Positions 17,917 through 27,529 are shown, counted from the first letter of the stretch. The stretch: 64,000 nt of DNA from Shewanella aestuarii (GCF_011765625.1 NZ_CP050313.1:3096501-3160500); one strand, 5' to 3'. Numbers and translations are program-made. Notes: generated from the sequence alone by a model not told the origin.

Positions 17917-18733
17917 GTGGGCTCGCTATTTTACTGGTACTGTTGCCAATGGCGCGCTGATAACCATAATAGTAACTAATCAGTGGCTTACCATGTTGTG
18001 GATGCTCGGTTACTTCACAGCACACCTCAAACACTTGACCAATTTGCGCCTCAGTTAACACCTCTGATGGGGAACCTTTAGCAACAAGCTGGCCTTTATT
18101 AAGCAGTAATAAGCTGTCACACATGGCACTGGCTAAATTAAGATCGTGAATTGAAGCAATTACGGTAATACCTAAGCTTTTGACTAATTCAAGAATTTGA
18201 ATTTGATAACGAATATCTAAATGATTGGTTGGCTCATCTAAAATAAGTAACTTAGGCCGCTGAACAATCGCTCTGGCAATTAACGCCCGTTGTTTTTCGC
18301 CACCTGATAATTGCCCATATTGTAAAAAGGCTTTATCAGCTAAGCCCACTTTCAGCAATGCCTGCTCAACTAACTGAATATCATGAGTCGTTTGACCATC
18401 AAACAGACCTTTGTGTGGTGTTAATCCCATTGCAACTAATTGGGTGGTATTCATATCAAAAAATGGGGGAGTATCTTGTTGCACCACCGCCACTTGGGTT
18501 GCAAATTTCTTGGCAGAATAGCGACAGATATTATCGCCAAATAAGGCAATCTCACCACAAGTTGGGCGAATAAAGCGGTAAAGACAGCGCAGCAAACTTG
18601 ATTTACCAGCGCCATTAGGGCCAATAATCCCCAGCATTTGCCCTTGGGGTAGCTCAAATTCAATACCCGATAAAATATCGATATCATCAACGCGCCAAGC
18701 TAATTGACTAACGGACAAAGCAGCGGCTGTCAT
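17903..18733 (-). CDS. btuD: Vitamin B12 ABC transporter ATPase
   Basis: A 276-residue ABC ATPase of the BtuD/FecE group: Walker A GPNGAGKSSLL near residue 38, Q-loop VVQQD, signature LSGGEKQR, Walker B LLILDEPTNHLD, and the switch His in SIHDLNLA. A roughly 30-residue C-terminal tail extends beyond the usual domain. The ATG overlaps the stop of a 22-codon leader ORF (ATGA), so initiation may depend on leader translation. Confidence 0.88.
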   Translation of the reverse strand: MTAAALSVSQLAWRVDDIDILSGIEFELPQGQMLGIIGPNGAGKSSLLRCLYRFIRPTCGEIALFGDNICRYSAKKFATQVAVVQQDTPPFFDMNTTQLVAMGLTPHKGLFDGQTTHDIQLVEQALLKVGLADKAFLQYGQLSGGEKQRALIARAIVQRPKLLILDEPTNHLDIRYQIQILELVKSLGITVIASIHDLNLASAMCDSLLLLNKGQLVAKGSPSEVLTEAQIGQVFEVCCEVTEHPQHGKPLISYYYGYQRAIGNSTSKIASPHESE

Positions 18734-18798
18734 AAATGACGCCTAGAAAGATGAGGGGCGGCACTTGCTTGGCAAGTACGGCAAATTAATAACTTCAT
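18730..18798 (-). CDS. 22-residue coupled leader ORF between riboswitch and btuD
   Basis: ATG at 18798 follows GTGGAG at good spacing and the frame closes with TGA overlapping the btuD ATG. The peptide begins MKLLICRTCQ, a CXXC-containing start that resembles the first residues of DUF1636-type putative metal-binding proteins found near cobalamin genes, then ends in a basic tail. It may be a remnant of such a gene, a genuine micro-protein, or only a translational-coupling leader that passes riboswitch control on to btuD. Confidence 0.5.
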   Translation of the reverse strand: MKLLICRTCQASAAPHLSRRHL

Positions 18799-18844
18799 AT
18801 ACGCTCCACTGAGTGTTCCCGCTCAGGCGTTAAAAATGAAAGTG

Positions 18845-18955
18845 ATAAGCTGGTATCTGACTTTTTAAATGCGCTTATTAAAGGTGAATAAACACATATA
18901 AATCACAGTTGCGGGTACAGTTCGGGCTTGCCCGATTCCCAATACCTATCACCTA
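18845..18955 (-). promoter_or_regulatory. Cobalamin riboswitch upstream of btuDC-cob operon
   Basis: The minus strand holds the adenosylcobalamin-riboswitch core: GGTATTGGGAATCGGG, then ACTGTACCCGCAACTGTGA (the B12 box) and, about 50 bases on, AGTCAGATACC closing the GGTATT pairing. The order and spacing fit a B12 aptamer. A hairpin around 18800-18830 (CTGAG...CTCAG) lies between the aptamer and the leader ORF ribosome site and is the likely expression platform. Bound cobalamin would lower expression of btuD, btuC and the cob genes. Confidence 0.92.
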
Positions 18956-18966
18956 TAAAATAGGGG

Positions 18967-19644
18967 TTAATGCTGGCCTATTTTGGCGCTTAGCGTCGGC
19001 CAATTCAATCTAAAACTGATGTCATCAAGTGAAACGAGTGGTTTATCATCTATATAAGCGTCAACACTAACGAGTGCACCATAGGGTATAGCAAGCTGGC
19101 TATACAATGTCGCCGATTTCCTCATATCTAAAATTAACCCGATAACAGTGCGGATCACCCCGCCATGGGTAACTACTAAGCTGCTTGCGTGTGATTGATC
19201 CTCACACCTTTTAGTAAGACTCAGCTGTTGCAGAATAAATAAGAGTACTTGCTCAACCCGCTGAGTAAACAATGCCAATGGCTCTGCATTGTTTGGCGTG
19301 TTATCTGCATCCCAAGGATTAGCGTAATAAGCACTTACCTGCCCGCCATATTGCTGATACAGGTGCTGCCATAACTCACCATCCCAGTCACCAAAATCAA
19401 TTTCTTGTAAATCGGCTAATGTCGATATGGGCAAAGCATGCTGTTTTGCGATATCGTCACTCCATAGTTGGCAGCGCTGTAATGGCGACGTAAATACACA
19501 ATCAGGCAGTTTGGGCAGACTATTAAAAGCTTGATTCATTTGAGCTTCCCCCTCAAATGATAAAGCAACATCGGTTCGACCTCGCACTATGTCACCGCCT
19601 TCACAATGGCCATGACGCAAGAAAACCATTTGAAGATGTTTCAT
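18967..19644 (-). CDS. cobC: Alpha-ribazole phosphatase-type histidine phosphatase
   Basis: A 225-residue histidine phosphatase: catalytic motif FLRHGHCEGG near residue 9, FTSPLQRC, EIDFGDWDGE and the second catalytic His in VVTHGGVIRTV. CobC removes phosphate from alpha-ribazole-5'-phosphate (or adenosylcobalamin phosphate). The assignment from phosphoglycerate-mutase-like relatives relies on the cob context. It lies just upstream of the riboswitch, so it is either transcribed separately or reads through into it. Its start codon overlaps a MetR-type site. Confidence 0.85.
   Translation of the reverse strand: MKHLQMVFLRHGHCEGGDIVRGRTDVALSFEGEAQMNQAFNSLPKLPDCVFTSPLQRCQLWSDDIAKQHALPISTLADLQEIDFGDWDGELWQHLYQQYGGQVSAYYANPWDADNTPNNAEPLALFTQRVEQVLLFILQQLSLTKRCEDQSHASSLVVTHGGVIRTVIGLILDMRKSATLYSQLAIPYGALVSVDAYIDDKPLVSLDDISFRLNWPTLSAKIGQH
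19631..19643 (+). promoter_or_regulatory. Candidate MetR binding site
   Basis: TGAAGATGTTTCA is a perfect match to the MetR consensus TGAANNNNNTTCA. It lies about 190 bp before the metH ATG and overlaps the first codons of the divergent cobC. MetR with homocysteine activates metH in enterobacteria. Confidence 0.6.
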
Positions 19645-19685
19645 TTAATTTAGCCTTGCCCTGTTAGTCACAACTCACGTATTAT

Positions 19686-19709
19686 GGACGTCTATACGTA
19701 TAAATGTCC
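19686..19709 (+). promoter_or_regulatory. Candidate MetJ operator (three tandem met boxes)
   Basis: Three abutting 8-mers resemble the MetJ box AGACGTCT: GGACGTCT (7/8), ATACGTAT (6/8) and AAATGTCC (5/8). Tandem arrangement without gaps is how MetJ dimers bind. The site is 123 bp before the chosen metH ATG. Confidence 0.7.
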
Positions 19710-19832
19710 AAAATATTTTTTATCTTGGCAATTTTAGATGGCAGCCCGCCAATCAAGGTAAAGTCAATTTGGCAAAAAATCGCTTTGCACGCAATTTGGC
19801 GGCATTGCCCTGCATTAAAAAGGTATTCGGTT

Positions 19833-22800
19833 ATGGCGAAGACGACTCATTACAGTCAAACATATCAGCAGCTTAGTGCTCTTCTCAAACAGCGCATTGT
19901 TATTCTTGATGGCGCAATGGGCACCATGATCCAAGACTACAAATTGGAAGAAGCCGATTACCGTGGTGAGCGCTTTAAAGATTGGCATTGCGATGTCAAA
20001 GGCAACAACGATTTATTGGTGTTATCACAGCCACACATTATCAAGCAAATTCATCGAGAATACTTGCTGGCCGGTGCCGACATTATTGAAACTAACACCT
20101 TTAATGCCACCACAATTGCCATGGCCGACTATGACATGCAGTCGTTATCGGCTGAAATTAACCTTGAAGGCGCCAGAGTCGCCCGCCAAGCTGCCGATGA
20201 AATAGCCGAACAAACGGGCCAACCACGCTATGTTGCCGGGGTACTTGGTCCAACCAATCGTACCTGCTCTATCAGCCCAGATGTGAACGATCCTGGTTAT
20301 CGCAACATTCATTTTGATGACCTAGTGGCTGCTTACATTGAATCCACCAGCGCATTAATTGAAGGCGGTGCAGATATCATTATGGTTGAAACCATTTTTG
20401 ATACCTTAAATGCCAAAGCCGCTTTATTTGCCATCGAAACCGTGTTTGACAACATTGGCGAACGCCTGCCAGTGATGATTTCGGGCACCATTACCGACGC
20501 TTCTGGGCGCACCTTAACAGGCCAAACGACTGAAGCATTTTACAACTCTTTACGCCACATTAAACCATTATCAATCGGCCTAAACTGTGCATTAGGCCCA
20601 AAAGAACTGCGCCCTTACGTCGAAGAATTATCTCGCATTGCTGAATGTCATGTATCAGCACACCCCAATGCAGGCCTGCCGAATGAATTTGGCGGTTATG
20701 ATGAAACGCCAGAAGAAATGGCCGAGGTCATTGTCGACTGGGCAGCGGAAGGCATGCTAAATATTGTTGGCGGTTGTTGTGGAAGCACACCAGCACATAT
20801 CAGCGCGATTCGCGATGCCGTTATCACCCACGCACCTCGCAGTATTCCTGACATCCCTGTAGCTTGTCGTTTATCAGGACTTGAACCACTAACCATCGAT
20901 GGTAACTCGCTATTTGTGAATGTTGGCGAGCGCGCTAACGTCACAGGCTCGGCAAAGTTTTTACGCTTAATTAAAGAAGAAAAGTTTGAAGAAGCCTTAG
21001 ATGTGGTGCGTGAGCAAGTAGAAAACGGCGCACAAATTATCGACGTCAACATGGATGAAGGCATGCTTGATGGCGCAGCGTCGATGACCAAGTTTTTAAA
21101 CTTGATCGCCTCAGAGCCGGATATTTCCCGAGTACCGATTATGATCGACTCTTCAAAGTGGGAAGTGATAGAAGCTGGGCTAAAATGCGTACAAGGCAAG
21201 TCCATCGTAAACTCTATTTCGATGAAAGAAGGCGAACAAGCCTTTATTGAACAAGCCACCTTAGTGAAACGTTATGGCGCAGCAGCCATTGTGATGGCCT
21301 TTGACGAAGACGGCCAAGCCGATACCCGCCAACGTAAAACCGAAATTTGTACCCGTGCTTATCGCTTGTTAGTCGATGTCGTTGGTTTTCCGCCAGAAGA
21401 TATCATCTTCGACCCAAATATTTTTGCCATCGCTACCGGTATTGACGAGCACGACAATTATGCGGTCGACTTTATTGAATCCATTAAAGACATAAAAGCC
21501 ACCTTGCCTTATGCGATGATTTCAGGTGGCGTATCTAATGTGTCGTTCTCATTTAGAGGCAACAACCCAGTACGAGAAGCCATACACGCGGTATTTTTAT
21601 ATCATGCGATTCAAGCCGGTATGGACATGGGCATAGTTAACGCCGGGCAGTTAGCCATTTATGATGACATTGACCCAGAGTTAAAAGAGAAAGTTGAAAA
21701 CGTGGTACTTAACCTGCCATGTCCAGTTGCAGATTCAAACAATACCGAACAACTACTCGATATTGCCGAAAAATATCGTGGTGATGGCCAGCAAGTCGCT
21801 AAAAAGGAAGATTTAGCATGGCGTAGCCTGTCCGTTAATGAGCGTTTATCCCATGCGCTTGTCAAAGGGATCACCGAATTTATTGACCAAGATACCGAAG
21901 AAGCACGCCAACAAGCCGTTCGCCCGTTAGATGTCATTGAAGGGCCATTAATGGATGGCATGAATGTAGTGGGCGACTTATTTGGCTCAGGCAAAATGTT
22001 CTTACCGCAAGTGGTGAAATCAGCAAGGGTAATGAAAAAAGCCGTGGCTTATTTAAACCCTTATATTGAAGCAGAAAAAGTGGAAGGCCAATCAAACGGT
22101 AAAATTTTAATGGTGACCGTTAAAGGTGATGTACACGATATCGGCAAAAACATTGTGGGTGTTGTACTTGCCTGTAATGGTTTTGAAGTGTTCGATCTTG
22201 GCGTTATGGTGTCGGTTGAGAAGATTCTTGCCGCCGTAAAAGAGCACAATATTGATATTATTGGTATGTCTGGGCTTATCACCCCAAGCCTTGATGAAAT
22301 GGTGCATAACGTGAAAACCTTCCAACGTGAAGGGTTAACCATTCCAGCCATTATTGGCGGTGCCACCTGCTCTAAAATTCATACCGCAGTAAAAATTGCC
22401 CCACATTACCCCCATGGTGCGATTTACATCGCTGACGCCTCGCGCGCAGTGCCCATGGTGAGCAAATTAGTTAGCAATGAAACGCGCCAAGCAACCATTG
22501 ATGCAACTTACGCTGAATACGACATCATGAGAGAAAAACGCCTGTCGCAAACCAAGCGTAAAACCATTGTTTCAATTGAAGCGGCTCGAGAAAACCGTTG
22601 CCAACATGACTGGCAAAACTACACCCCATTCACGCCCAACGTACTTGGTCGTCAGGTGTTTGATGATTACCCATTGACGGATTTAGTTGAACGAATTGAC
22701 TGGACACCGTTTTTCAGAAGCTGGGAATTACATGGTCATTTTCCAGAAATTTTAGATGATAAAGTTGTCGGTGAAGAAGCCCGTAAGCTGTATGCCGATG

Positions 22801-23549
22801 GTAAAGCCATGCTAGAAACCATTATCAAAGAGAAATGGTTAACTGCCAAAGCTGTTATTGGTTTATTCCCAGCCAATACCGTCAACCATGACGATATTGA
22901 ACTGTATACCGATGAGACAAGAACCCAAGTCGAAATGACGACCCATCACTTGCGGATGCAACTTGAGCGAGTGGGTAATGACAACTTCTGTTTAGCTGAT
23001 TTTGTAGCCCCGAAAGACTCTGGTGTTGCTGACTACATGGGTGGCTTTGCGGTTACTGCAGGCCACGGTATTGACGAGCATGTTGCCCGTTTTGAAGCAA
23101 ACCACGATGACTACAACGCCATCATGCTTAAATGCCTTGCTGACCGATTAGCTGAAGCCTTTGCTGAGCGCATGCACGAGCGAGTTCGTAAAGAGTTTTG
23201 GGGTTATGCTGCTGATGAGCAGCTAGATAACGAGGCCTTAATTCGTGAACGCTATAAAGGTATTCGCCCTGCACCGGGTTATCCAGCCTGCCCAGATCAT
23301 ACCGAAAAAGGCTTACTGTGGGATTTATTAAAACCCGATGAAACCATTGGTTTAAATATTACCGAAAGCTACGCCATGTTCCCAACCGCTGCTGTATCAG
23401 GTTGGTATTTTGCTCACCCTAAATCACGTTACTTTGGCGTGACCAATATTGGCCGCGATCAAGTAGAAGACTATGCCGCACGTAAAGGCATGAGCGTGAC
23501 CGAAGCAGAAAAGTGGTTAGCGCCAGTGTTGGATTACGACCCAGAGTAA
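19833..23549 (+). CDS. metH: Cobalamin-dependent methionine synthase
   Basis: MetH transfers the methyl group of methyl-tetrahydrofolate to homocysteine through bound cobalamin. The 1238-residue protein has all four modules: homocysteine domain with GAMGTMIQ and the zinc Cys residues (GLNCALG, GGCCGS); pterin domain ([22 protein letters not shown]); cap plus B12 domain with the cobalt-ligand motif DVHDIGKN (about residue 770); and C-terminal S-adenosylmethionine reactivation domain with [16 protein letters not shown] chose the ATG at 19833; an upstream ATG at 19704 adds 43 unrelated residues and starts inside the MetJ operator. It sits back-to-back with the cobalamin operon. Confidence 0.97.
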   Translation: MAKTTHYSQTYQQLSALLKQRIVILDGAMGTMIQDYKLEEADYRGERFKDWHCDVKGNNDLLVLSQPHIIKQIHREYLLAGADIIETNTFNATTIAMADYDMQSLSAEINLEGARVARQAADEIAEQTGQPRYVAGVLGPTNRTCSISPDVNDPGYRNIHFDDLVAAYIESTSALIEGGADIIMVETIFDTLNAKAALFAIETVFDNIGERLPVMISGTITDASGRTLTGQTTEAFYNSLRHIKPLSIGLNCALGPKELRPYVEELSRIAECHVSAHPNAGLPNEFGGYDETPEEMAEVIVDWAAEGMLNIVGGCCGSTPAHISAIRDAVITHAPRSIPDIPVACRLSGLEPLTIDGNSLFVNVGERANVTGSAKFLRLIKEEKFEEALDVVREQVENGAQIIDVNMDEGMLDGAASMTKFLNLIASEPDISRVPIMIDSSKWEVIEAGLKCVQGKSIVNSISMKEGEQAFIEQATLVKRYGAAAIVMAFDEDGQADTRQRKTEICTRAYRLLVDVVGFPPEDIIFDPNIFAIATGIDEHDNYAVDFIESIKDIKATLPYAMISGGVSNVSFSFRGNNPVREAIHAVFLYHAIQAGMDMGIVNAGQLAIYDDIDPELKEKVENVVLNLPCPVADSNNTEQLLDIAEKYRGDGQQVAKKEDLAWRSLSVNERLSHALVKGITEFIDQDTEEARQQAVRPLDVIEGPLMDGMNVVGDLFGSGKMFLPQVVKSARVMKKAVAYLNPYIEAEKVEGQSNGKILMVTVKGDVHDIGKNIVGVVLACNGFEVFDLGVMVSVEKILAAVKEHNIDIIGMSGLITPSLDEMVHNVKTFQREGLTIPAIIGGATCSKIHTAVKIAPHYPHGAIYIADASRAVPMVSKLVSNETRQATIDATYAEYDIMREKRLSQTKRKTIVSIEAARENRCQHDWQNYTPFTPNVLGRQVFDDYPLTDLVERIDWTPFFRSWELHGHFPEILDDKVVGEEARKLYADGKAMLETIIKEKWLTAKAVIGLFPANTVNHDDIELYTDETRTQVEMTTHHLRMQLERVGNDNFCLADFVAPKDSGVADYMGGFAVTAGHGIDEHVARFEANHDDYNAIMLKCLADRLAEAFAERMHERVRKEFWGYAADEQLDNEALIRERYKGIRPAPGYPACPDHTEKGLLWDLLKPDETIGLNITESYAMFPTAAVSGWYFAHPKSRYFGVTNIGRDQVEDYAARKGMSVTEAEKWLAPVLDYDPE

Positions 23550-23607
23550 AGAGTGATGTGGAGTAATTATTAGGCTACTCCATTTGCAAACTTCGTTTGG
23601 ATAAAAG

Positions 23608-23632
23608 ATGTGGTCTATGCGCCACATTTTTT
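23608..23632 (+). terminator. Intrinsic terminator after metH
   Basis: ATGTGG (23608-23613) pairs with CCACAT (23622-23627), followed by a T-rich tract. A second hairpin, GGAGTA...TACTCC, lies just upstream at 23560-23581. Confidence 0.75.
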
Positions 23633-23832
23633 ATGCCTAAGGTTTAGCCTAGAAAGTACCGACTGTTATTTAAATATCGCATTTTCATGATGCTCCAAGA
23701 GGGGGCGCAGTTCACAACCTTTTGGTCTAGTGTGGGCGAAGCCCCCAACTTACCTTGCCCGCAAGGCTAAATAAAGCAAACAGCATTAAGAAAATACATC
23801 AGGCGAACCAATATCTTTGAGCAAATAATCCA

Positions 23833-25725
23833 TCAAGCCGCTTTAACACAATTACGCCCTGCTGATTTTGCTAGGTATAACGCTTCATCGGCTTTAATCA
23901 GCAACGACTCAAATGATTGCTCATGCGTAAACGAGGCAACACCCGCACTAATGGTTTGCTTTAATTCAGGTGCAATACTTGACCAATCGTGATGCGCGAC
24001 AGTGGTAATTAAACGCTGCGCAATGAATATGGCAGTATCTTTATTGGTATTCGGAAGCAACACTAAAAATTCTTCGCCACCCACCCGACCAACAAGGTCA
24101 GTTTCACGCATTGTATTTGCCGCTAACTCCGCCAGTTTAATCAGCACATGATCGCCCACTTCATGGCCAAGTGAATCATTAACAGCTTTAAAGTAGTCGG
24201 CATCAAACGAAATAACTGAAAATGGTTGGTTATCGGCAGCGGCTTGCTTAAGAAAATCATTTCCACGCTCATAAGTATCACGTCGATTAGAAAGGTTAGT
24301 GAGGTAATCTGTTAATGCAAGACGTTTAAAAGTCCGTTTGGTGAGAATTTGCTTATAAGCAAAAATAGAAACAAAAATTAAAATAATGCAGCTTAAAATA
24401 ATAATAATGATCTGCATGTTTTCATTGCGCTGCATAATAGCGAATTGCGCATCTTTGATTTTAGCGGCCTCTATGAGCAATTCATTTTCAGAGATAACTT
24501 GCTCTGTATCAAAACGTGCTTGCATTTCAGCATTACGTTCATCAAGGATTTTTTCATCCATTTGATGATGCAGCGCAATATAATCAGCTTGAGTATGAAA
24601 TGACTCTTGCCAACGGTTTAACCCAGCTAACACTTCACTTTGTAGTAATAACGTTTCACTGATCCTTACATCATTTTGACTCGTCTGATAGGCTTGTTTT
24701 GCTTTAGTGAAATAGACCAAAGCTTGTTGCAGATTATTTTCATGCACCATCACTTGTGCAAGATAAAAATATAAGTGCCCCATCACATTAGGTAAACTGT
24801 CATTGATGTGAGTTTTAGCTTGTAATAAACGGAGTTTAGCTTGATTAAATTGCCCAAGCATAATCATGCTACCTGCCACCTCAATAGACATAAGCTCAGC
24901 ATTGATTTGATGCCCCTCATCTAACCAATATTGTTGACTTTTTTTAAGACGCTCAATGGCTTGCTGATAATTTTTAAGCTTATGGAATGAAATAGCTATT
25001 TGATAATTAATGTCATTAGCATTAAATAATTGCCCCGAATCAATATAATATTGCTCTAGCTTCATTTGATACTTTAACGCGGAAGCGGGATCGCCAAAGC
25101 GACTATAAGTCGAAGCAATATCACTTAAATTATAGGCTTCCCAATAAGGAGAGTTTAATGACTCGTATAACTGTTGGGCGGTGATAAAATCTTCTAATGC
25201 GGCACTGTAATTGCCTTTGAAAGAATACATTCTGCCACGAATGTTACGACCATCGGCAATTAGACGAGGGTTATCGATTTTATAGGCATACTCAATCCCT
25301 TTATTGACATCCCCAAAAGCACCATCAGGATCAGAAGCCATGTCTTTAAACCAACCTCGACACAGGTATAAATCCGCTAAAATCTCTGATGGAAACGGAT
25401 CTGAATAAAGGATGATTTGGTTATCAGCGTAACGGATACCTTGCTGAAGCAGCTCTGGGGTCGAGTTTTTTTGATACCAGCAATAAGTTCGTACATAACG
25501 TTTTTGCCTTTCTGTATCATCAGGGTGGATTAATGTTGCTAATTCAGCAATCGCTTGCTGAATATCATCTTCTAAAGGAATAAGGCCTTCAAGTAATTGC
25601 AACAAAATTTCATCAGCGCGAGTTTCATTTTCAGTTTGGTCACCAATAGCGCTTGGACTGATACCACTTAGGACGACAAAAAGCATCGCGCACACCCATA
25701 AGGGGACAAACTTTGATAAATCCAT
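23833..25725 (-). CDS. TPR-containing membrane diguanylate cyclase (paralogue 1)
   Basis: A 630-residue protein: N-terminal signal/anchor helix (about 1-28), a periplasmic region of roughly 380 residues made of tetratricopeptide-like helices (for example YLCRGWFKDMASDPDGAFGDV), a transmembrane helix around 437-458, and a C-terminal GGDEF domain. The domain has an intact GGEEF motif and an upstream RETD inhibitory-site motif, so it should make c-di-GMP and be product-inhibited. It is closely similar along its length to the gene at 55351. The IS3-family element ends 125 bp upstream of its start, in the presumed promoter region. Confidence 0.88.
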   Translation of the reverse strand: MDLSKFVPLWVCAMLFVVLSGISPSAIGDQTENETRADEILLQLLEGLIPLEDDIQQAIAELATLIHPDDTERQKRYVRTYCWYQKNSTPELLQQGIRYADNQIILYSDPFPSEILADLYLCRGWFKDMASDPDGAFGDVNKGIEYAYKIDNPRLIADGRNIRGRMYSFKGNYSAALEDFITAQQLYESLNSPYWEAYNLSDIASTYSRFGDPASALKYQMKLEQYYIDSGQLFNANDINYQIAISFHKLKNYQQAIERLKKSQQYWLDEGHQINAELMSIEVAGSMIMLGQFNQAKLRLLQAKTHINDSLPNVMGHLYFYLAQVMVHENNLQQALVYFTKAKQAYQTSQNDVRISETLLLQSEVLAGLNRWQESFHTQADYIALHHQMDEKILDERNAEMQARFDTEQVISENELLIEAAKIKDAQFAIMQRNENMQIIIIILSCIILIFVSIFAYKQILTKRTFKRLALTDYLTNLSNRRDTYERGNDFLKQAAADNQPFSVISFDADYFKAVNDSLGHEVGDHVLIKLAELAANTMRETDLVGRVGGEEFLVLLPNTNKDTAIFIAQRLITTVAHHDWSSIAPELKQTISAGVASFTHEQSFESLLIKADEALYLAKSAGRNCVKAA

Positions 25726-25856
25726 TAATCCTTTAACCTTAAATCCATAAATTTAGATAAATAGCAAAACAATGACCATTTTTAACTGCTGTCAAATCAA
25801 TGGGTATCTGTAGTCATCTTTAAAGGCTTTAAAAACGAATTGGTTCATTTTGAACA

Positions 25857-25896
25857 GACCCCCAATAGTTGGACACCAATTATTGGGGGTCTTTTT
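25857..25896 (+). promoter_or_regulatory. Hairpin at the IS left end, overlapping the orfA ribosome site
   Basis: GACCCCCAATA (25857-25867) pairs perfectly with TATTGGGGGTC (25881-25891) over a 13-base loop, followed by CTTTTT and then the orfA ATG at 25897. The right arm contains the GGGGG that would serve as ribosome site. A transcript entering from outside would form the stem and either terminate or hide that site, as in other insertion sequences that guard against read-through. Confidence 0.7.
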
Positions 25897-26406
25897 ATGT
25901 ATAAGCATAAACGAGAATTCAAATTAACTGTTTCAAAACGTCATTTATCTGGTGAGTCACCTATTCAACTAGCTAAAGAGTTTAAAATACATCCTAGGCT
26001 GGTCAAATACTGGAGTCAGGTATACTCCATTCATCAATTTGAGGCCTTTCGTGACGGGCATGAATATCAGACTGCAGATGCAAAGTTCTCTGCATTAAAT
26101 CTGATGTGGACAAATCAATGGTCAATCAGCCACACTAGCGCTGTCTTAAATTTGTCTAGCCCAGGCATCTTATATATGTGGGAAAAACACTATATCTCTG
26201 ATGGCATAAACGGCTTGCGCTCAAAAACTAAAGGTCGGCCAAAAATGAAACTTCGCTCAAATTCACAAGCCCAAAAATCTGATGACCAGAAGAGCATTGA
26301 AGAGTTAAAAGAAGAGCTTGCCTACCTTCGAGCGGAGAACGCTGTTTTAAAAAAGTTAGAGGAGCTGGAACAGCAAAAACGTCAACAAACAAAGAAAAAG
26401 CGTTGA
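25897..26406 (+). CDS. IS3-family transposase OrfA
   Basis: A 169-residue DNA-binding subunit. Two helix-turn-helix segments are visible in the first 100 residues (HLSGESPIQLAKEFKIHPRLVKYW, then a second half containing WSISHTSAVLNLSS), and the C terminus is a leucine-zipper-like coiled coil (IEELKEELAYLRAENAVLKKLEELE). I chose the ATG at 25897 inside the element; an extension to 25840 would start outside it. Within the coiled coil AAAAAAG at 26349-26355 sits in the correct zero-frame phase for -1 slippage into orfB. Confidence 0.9.
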   Translation: MYKHKREFKLTVSKRHLSGESPIQLAKEFKIHPRLVKYWSQVYSIHQFEAFRDGHEYQTADAKFSALNLMWTNQWSISHTSAVLNLSSPGILYMWEKHYISDGINGLRSKTKGRPKMKLRSNSQAQKSDDQKSIEELKEELAYLRAENAVLKKLEELEQQKRQQTKKKR

Positions 26407-27248
26407 TAGTTCTGGCTCTAAAAAATGAGTATTCCCTTAAGCACTTACTTAACGCTGTAGAGCTACCTAGAAGCGTGTTCTATTACCAAAAAAAGTCATT
26501 AGGTAAACCGGTCCCTTATCAAGAGGAGCGGAAGCTCATTAGTGATATTTACCATGAACATAAAGGGCGATATGGCTACCGTAGAGTGCACTTAGAGTTG
26601 CGTAAAACGTACAAAATGAATAAGAAAACAGTACAGAGATTAATGCTTGAGCTAGGCTTGAAATCCACGGTTAGGCCTAAAAAGTATAGCTCTTACAAAG
26701 GTGAGCAAGGCCAAGTAGCACCTAACGTTTTAAAGCGTGACTTCAACGCCGACAAGCCCGATGAAAAATGGGTAACCGATGTTACAGAGTTCAAAGTAAA
26801 GGGGCAAAAAGTCTATTTATCACCTGTAATAGATACGTTCAATCAAGAAGTTGTCGCTTATCGAGTTGAAAAGCATGTTCGTTTAACATTGGTCACTGGC
26901 ATGTTAGAAGATTCATTGGCAAAGCTTGATAGTCGGTCAAAGCCAATCGTTCATAGTGATCAAGGTTGGCAATATCGCCATAGCAAATACAAGAAAATGT
27001 TGAAAGATGCAGGATTAACTCAAAGCATGTCGAGAAAAGGGAACTGTCTAGACAATGCAGTAGCAGAGAACTTCTTCGCTTTACTTAAAACAGAAATGTA
27101 TCATGGACGTCAATTTGAAAGCGCAAATGAGCTAATTAGCGCAATCAAAGAATACATAACGTATTACAACCAAAAGAGAATTAAGGTTAAACTAAAAGGC
27201 CTAACTCCGGTTGAGTACCGAAATCAGGCCTTAAAAGAAGCCGCTTAA
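26403..27248 (+). CDS. IS3-family transposase OrfB (DDE integrase domain)
   Basis: The catalytic part of the transposase. The HTH_21-like N-terminal segment (YHEHKGRYGYRRVHLEL) precedes an rve integrase core with the DDE residues visible in VTDVTEF, HSDQGWQY and NCLDNAVAENFFALLKTE. The nominal start is TTG 26403, but the frame is open back to the A6G site at 26349, so the functional product is most likely an OrfAB fusion made by programmed -1 frameshifting. The listed coordinates cover the separate ORF. Confidence 0.9.
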   Translation: MIVLALKNEYSLKHLLNAVELPRSVFYYQKKSLGKPVPYQEERKLISDIYHEHKGRYGYRRVHLELRKTYKMNKKTVQRLMLELGLKSTVRPKKYSSYKGEQGQVAPNVLKRDFNADKPDEKWVTDVTEFKVKGQKVYLSPVIDTFNQEVVAYRVEKHVRLTLVTGMLEDSLAKLDSRSKPIVHSDQGWQYRHSKYKKMLKDAGLTQSMSRKGNCLDNAVAENFFALLKTEMYHGRQFESANELISAIKEYITYYNQKRIKVKLKGLTPVEYRNQALKEAA

Positions 27249-27390
27249 CTAGAAATGTCCAACTTTATGGGGTCACTTCATTTCAGGTAGCATTTTTAAA
27301 TGATTGATACAAACTGATACGTCATGAGGCATTTGAACAGCCGATGAAGTATAGATGCTTTAACGGTTTACTTTATATACCACACCTGAA

Positions 27391-27460
27391 CACTCAACAC
27401 TCAACACTCAACACTCAACACTCAACACTCAACACTCAACACTCAACACTCAACACTCAA
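27391..27460. repeat. Heptanucleotide tandem repeat, 10 copies
   Basis: Ten perfect head-to-tail copies of CACTCAA. A 7-bp unit is not a multiple of three and such tracts change length by slippage. It lies in non-coding DNA 110 bp after the right end of the IS and 70 bp beyond the 3' end of the CoA-transferase gene, so it would not phase-shift a coding frame. The rest of the IS-to-gene interval shows nothing else. Confidence 0.95.
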
Positions 27461-27529
27461 CAATATTATTTGGCAGCTTAGAAAAAAGTTATCCTGTTTG
27501 CGAGCATATTCAAAAAATCAGTCAAGTAA

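Larger units (their letters stand above)
25851..27280 (+). mobile_element. Complete IS3-family insertion sequence
   Basis: The element is 1430 bp. Left end TGAACAGACCCCCAATAG and the inverse of the right end TGAAGTGACCCCATAAAG are imperfect terminal repeats of about 25 bp that converge on AGTTGGACA. Both sides are flanked by TTT (25848-25850 and 27281-27283), consistent with a 3-bp target duplication. It carries orfA and orfB in -1 register with an A6G slippery site. All parts look intact, so it may be active. Confidence 0.92.

Noticed and set aside
19704..19832. N-terminal extension of metH
   Set aside because: It starts within the MetJ operator, lacks homology to MetH and gives a protein longer than the family norm.
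26349..26406. orfA and orfB as a decayed, frameshifted transposase
   Set aside because: The -1 relation and in-phase A6G motif are the normal programmed-frameshift arrangement of IS3-family elements.
27391..27460. Heptamer tract as a phase-variation switch for the neighbouring CoA-transferase
   Set aside because: It lies beyond the 3' end of that gene, not in its promoter or coding frame.
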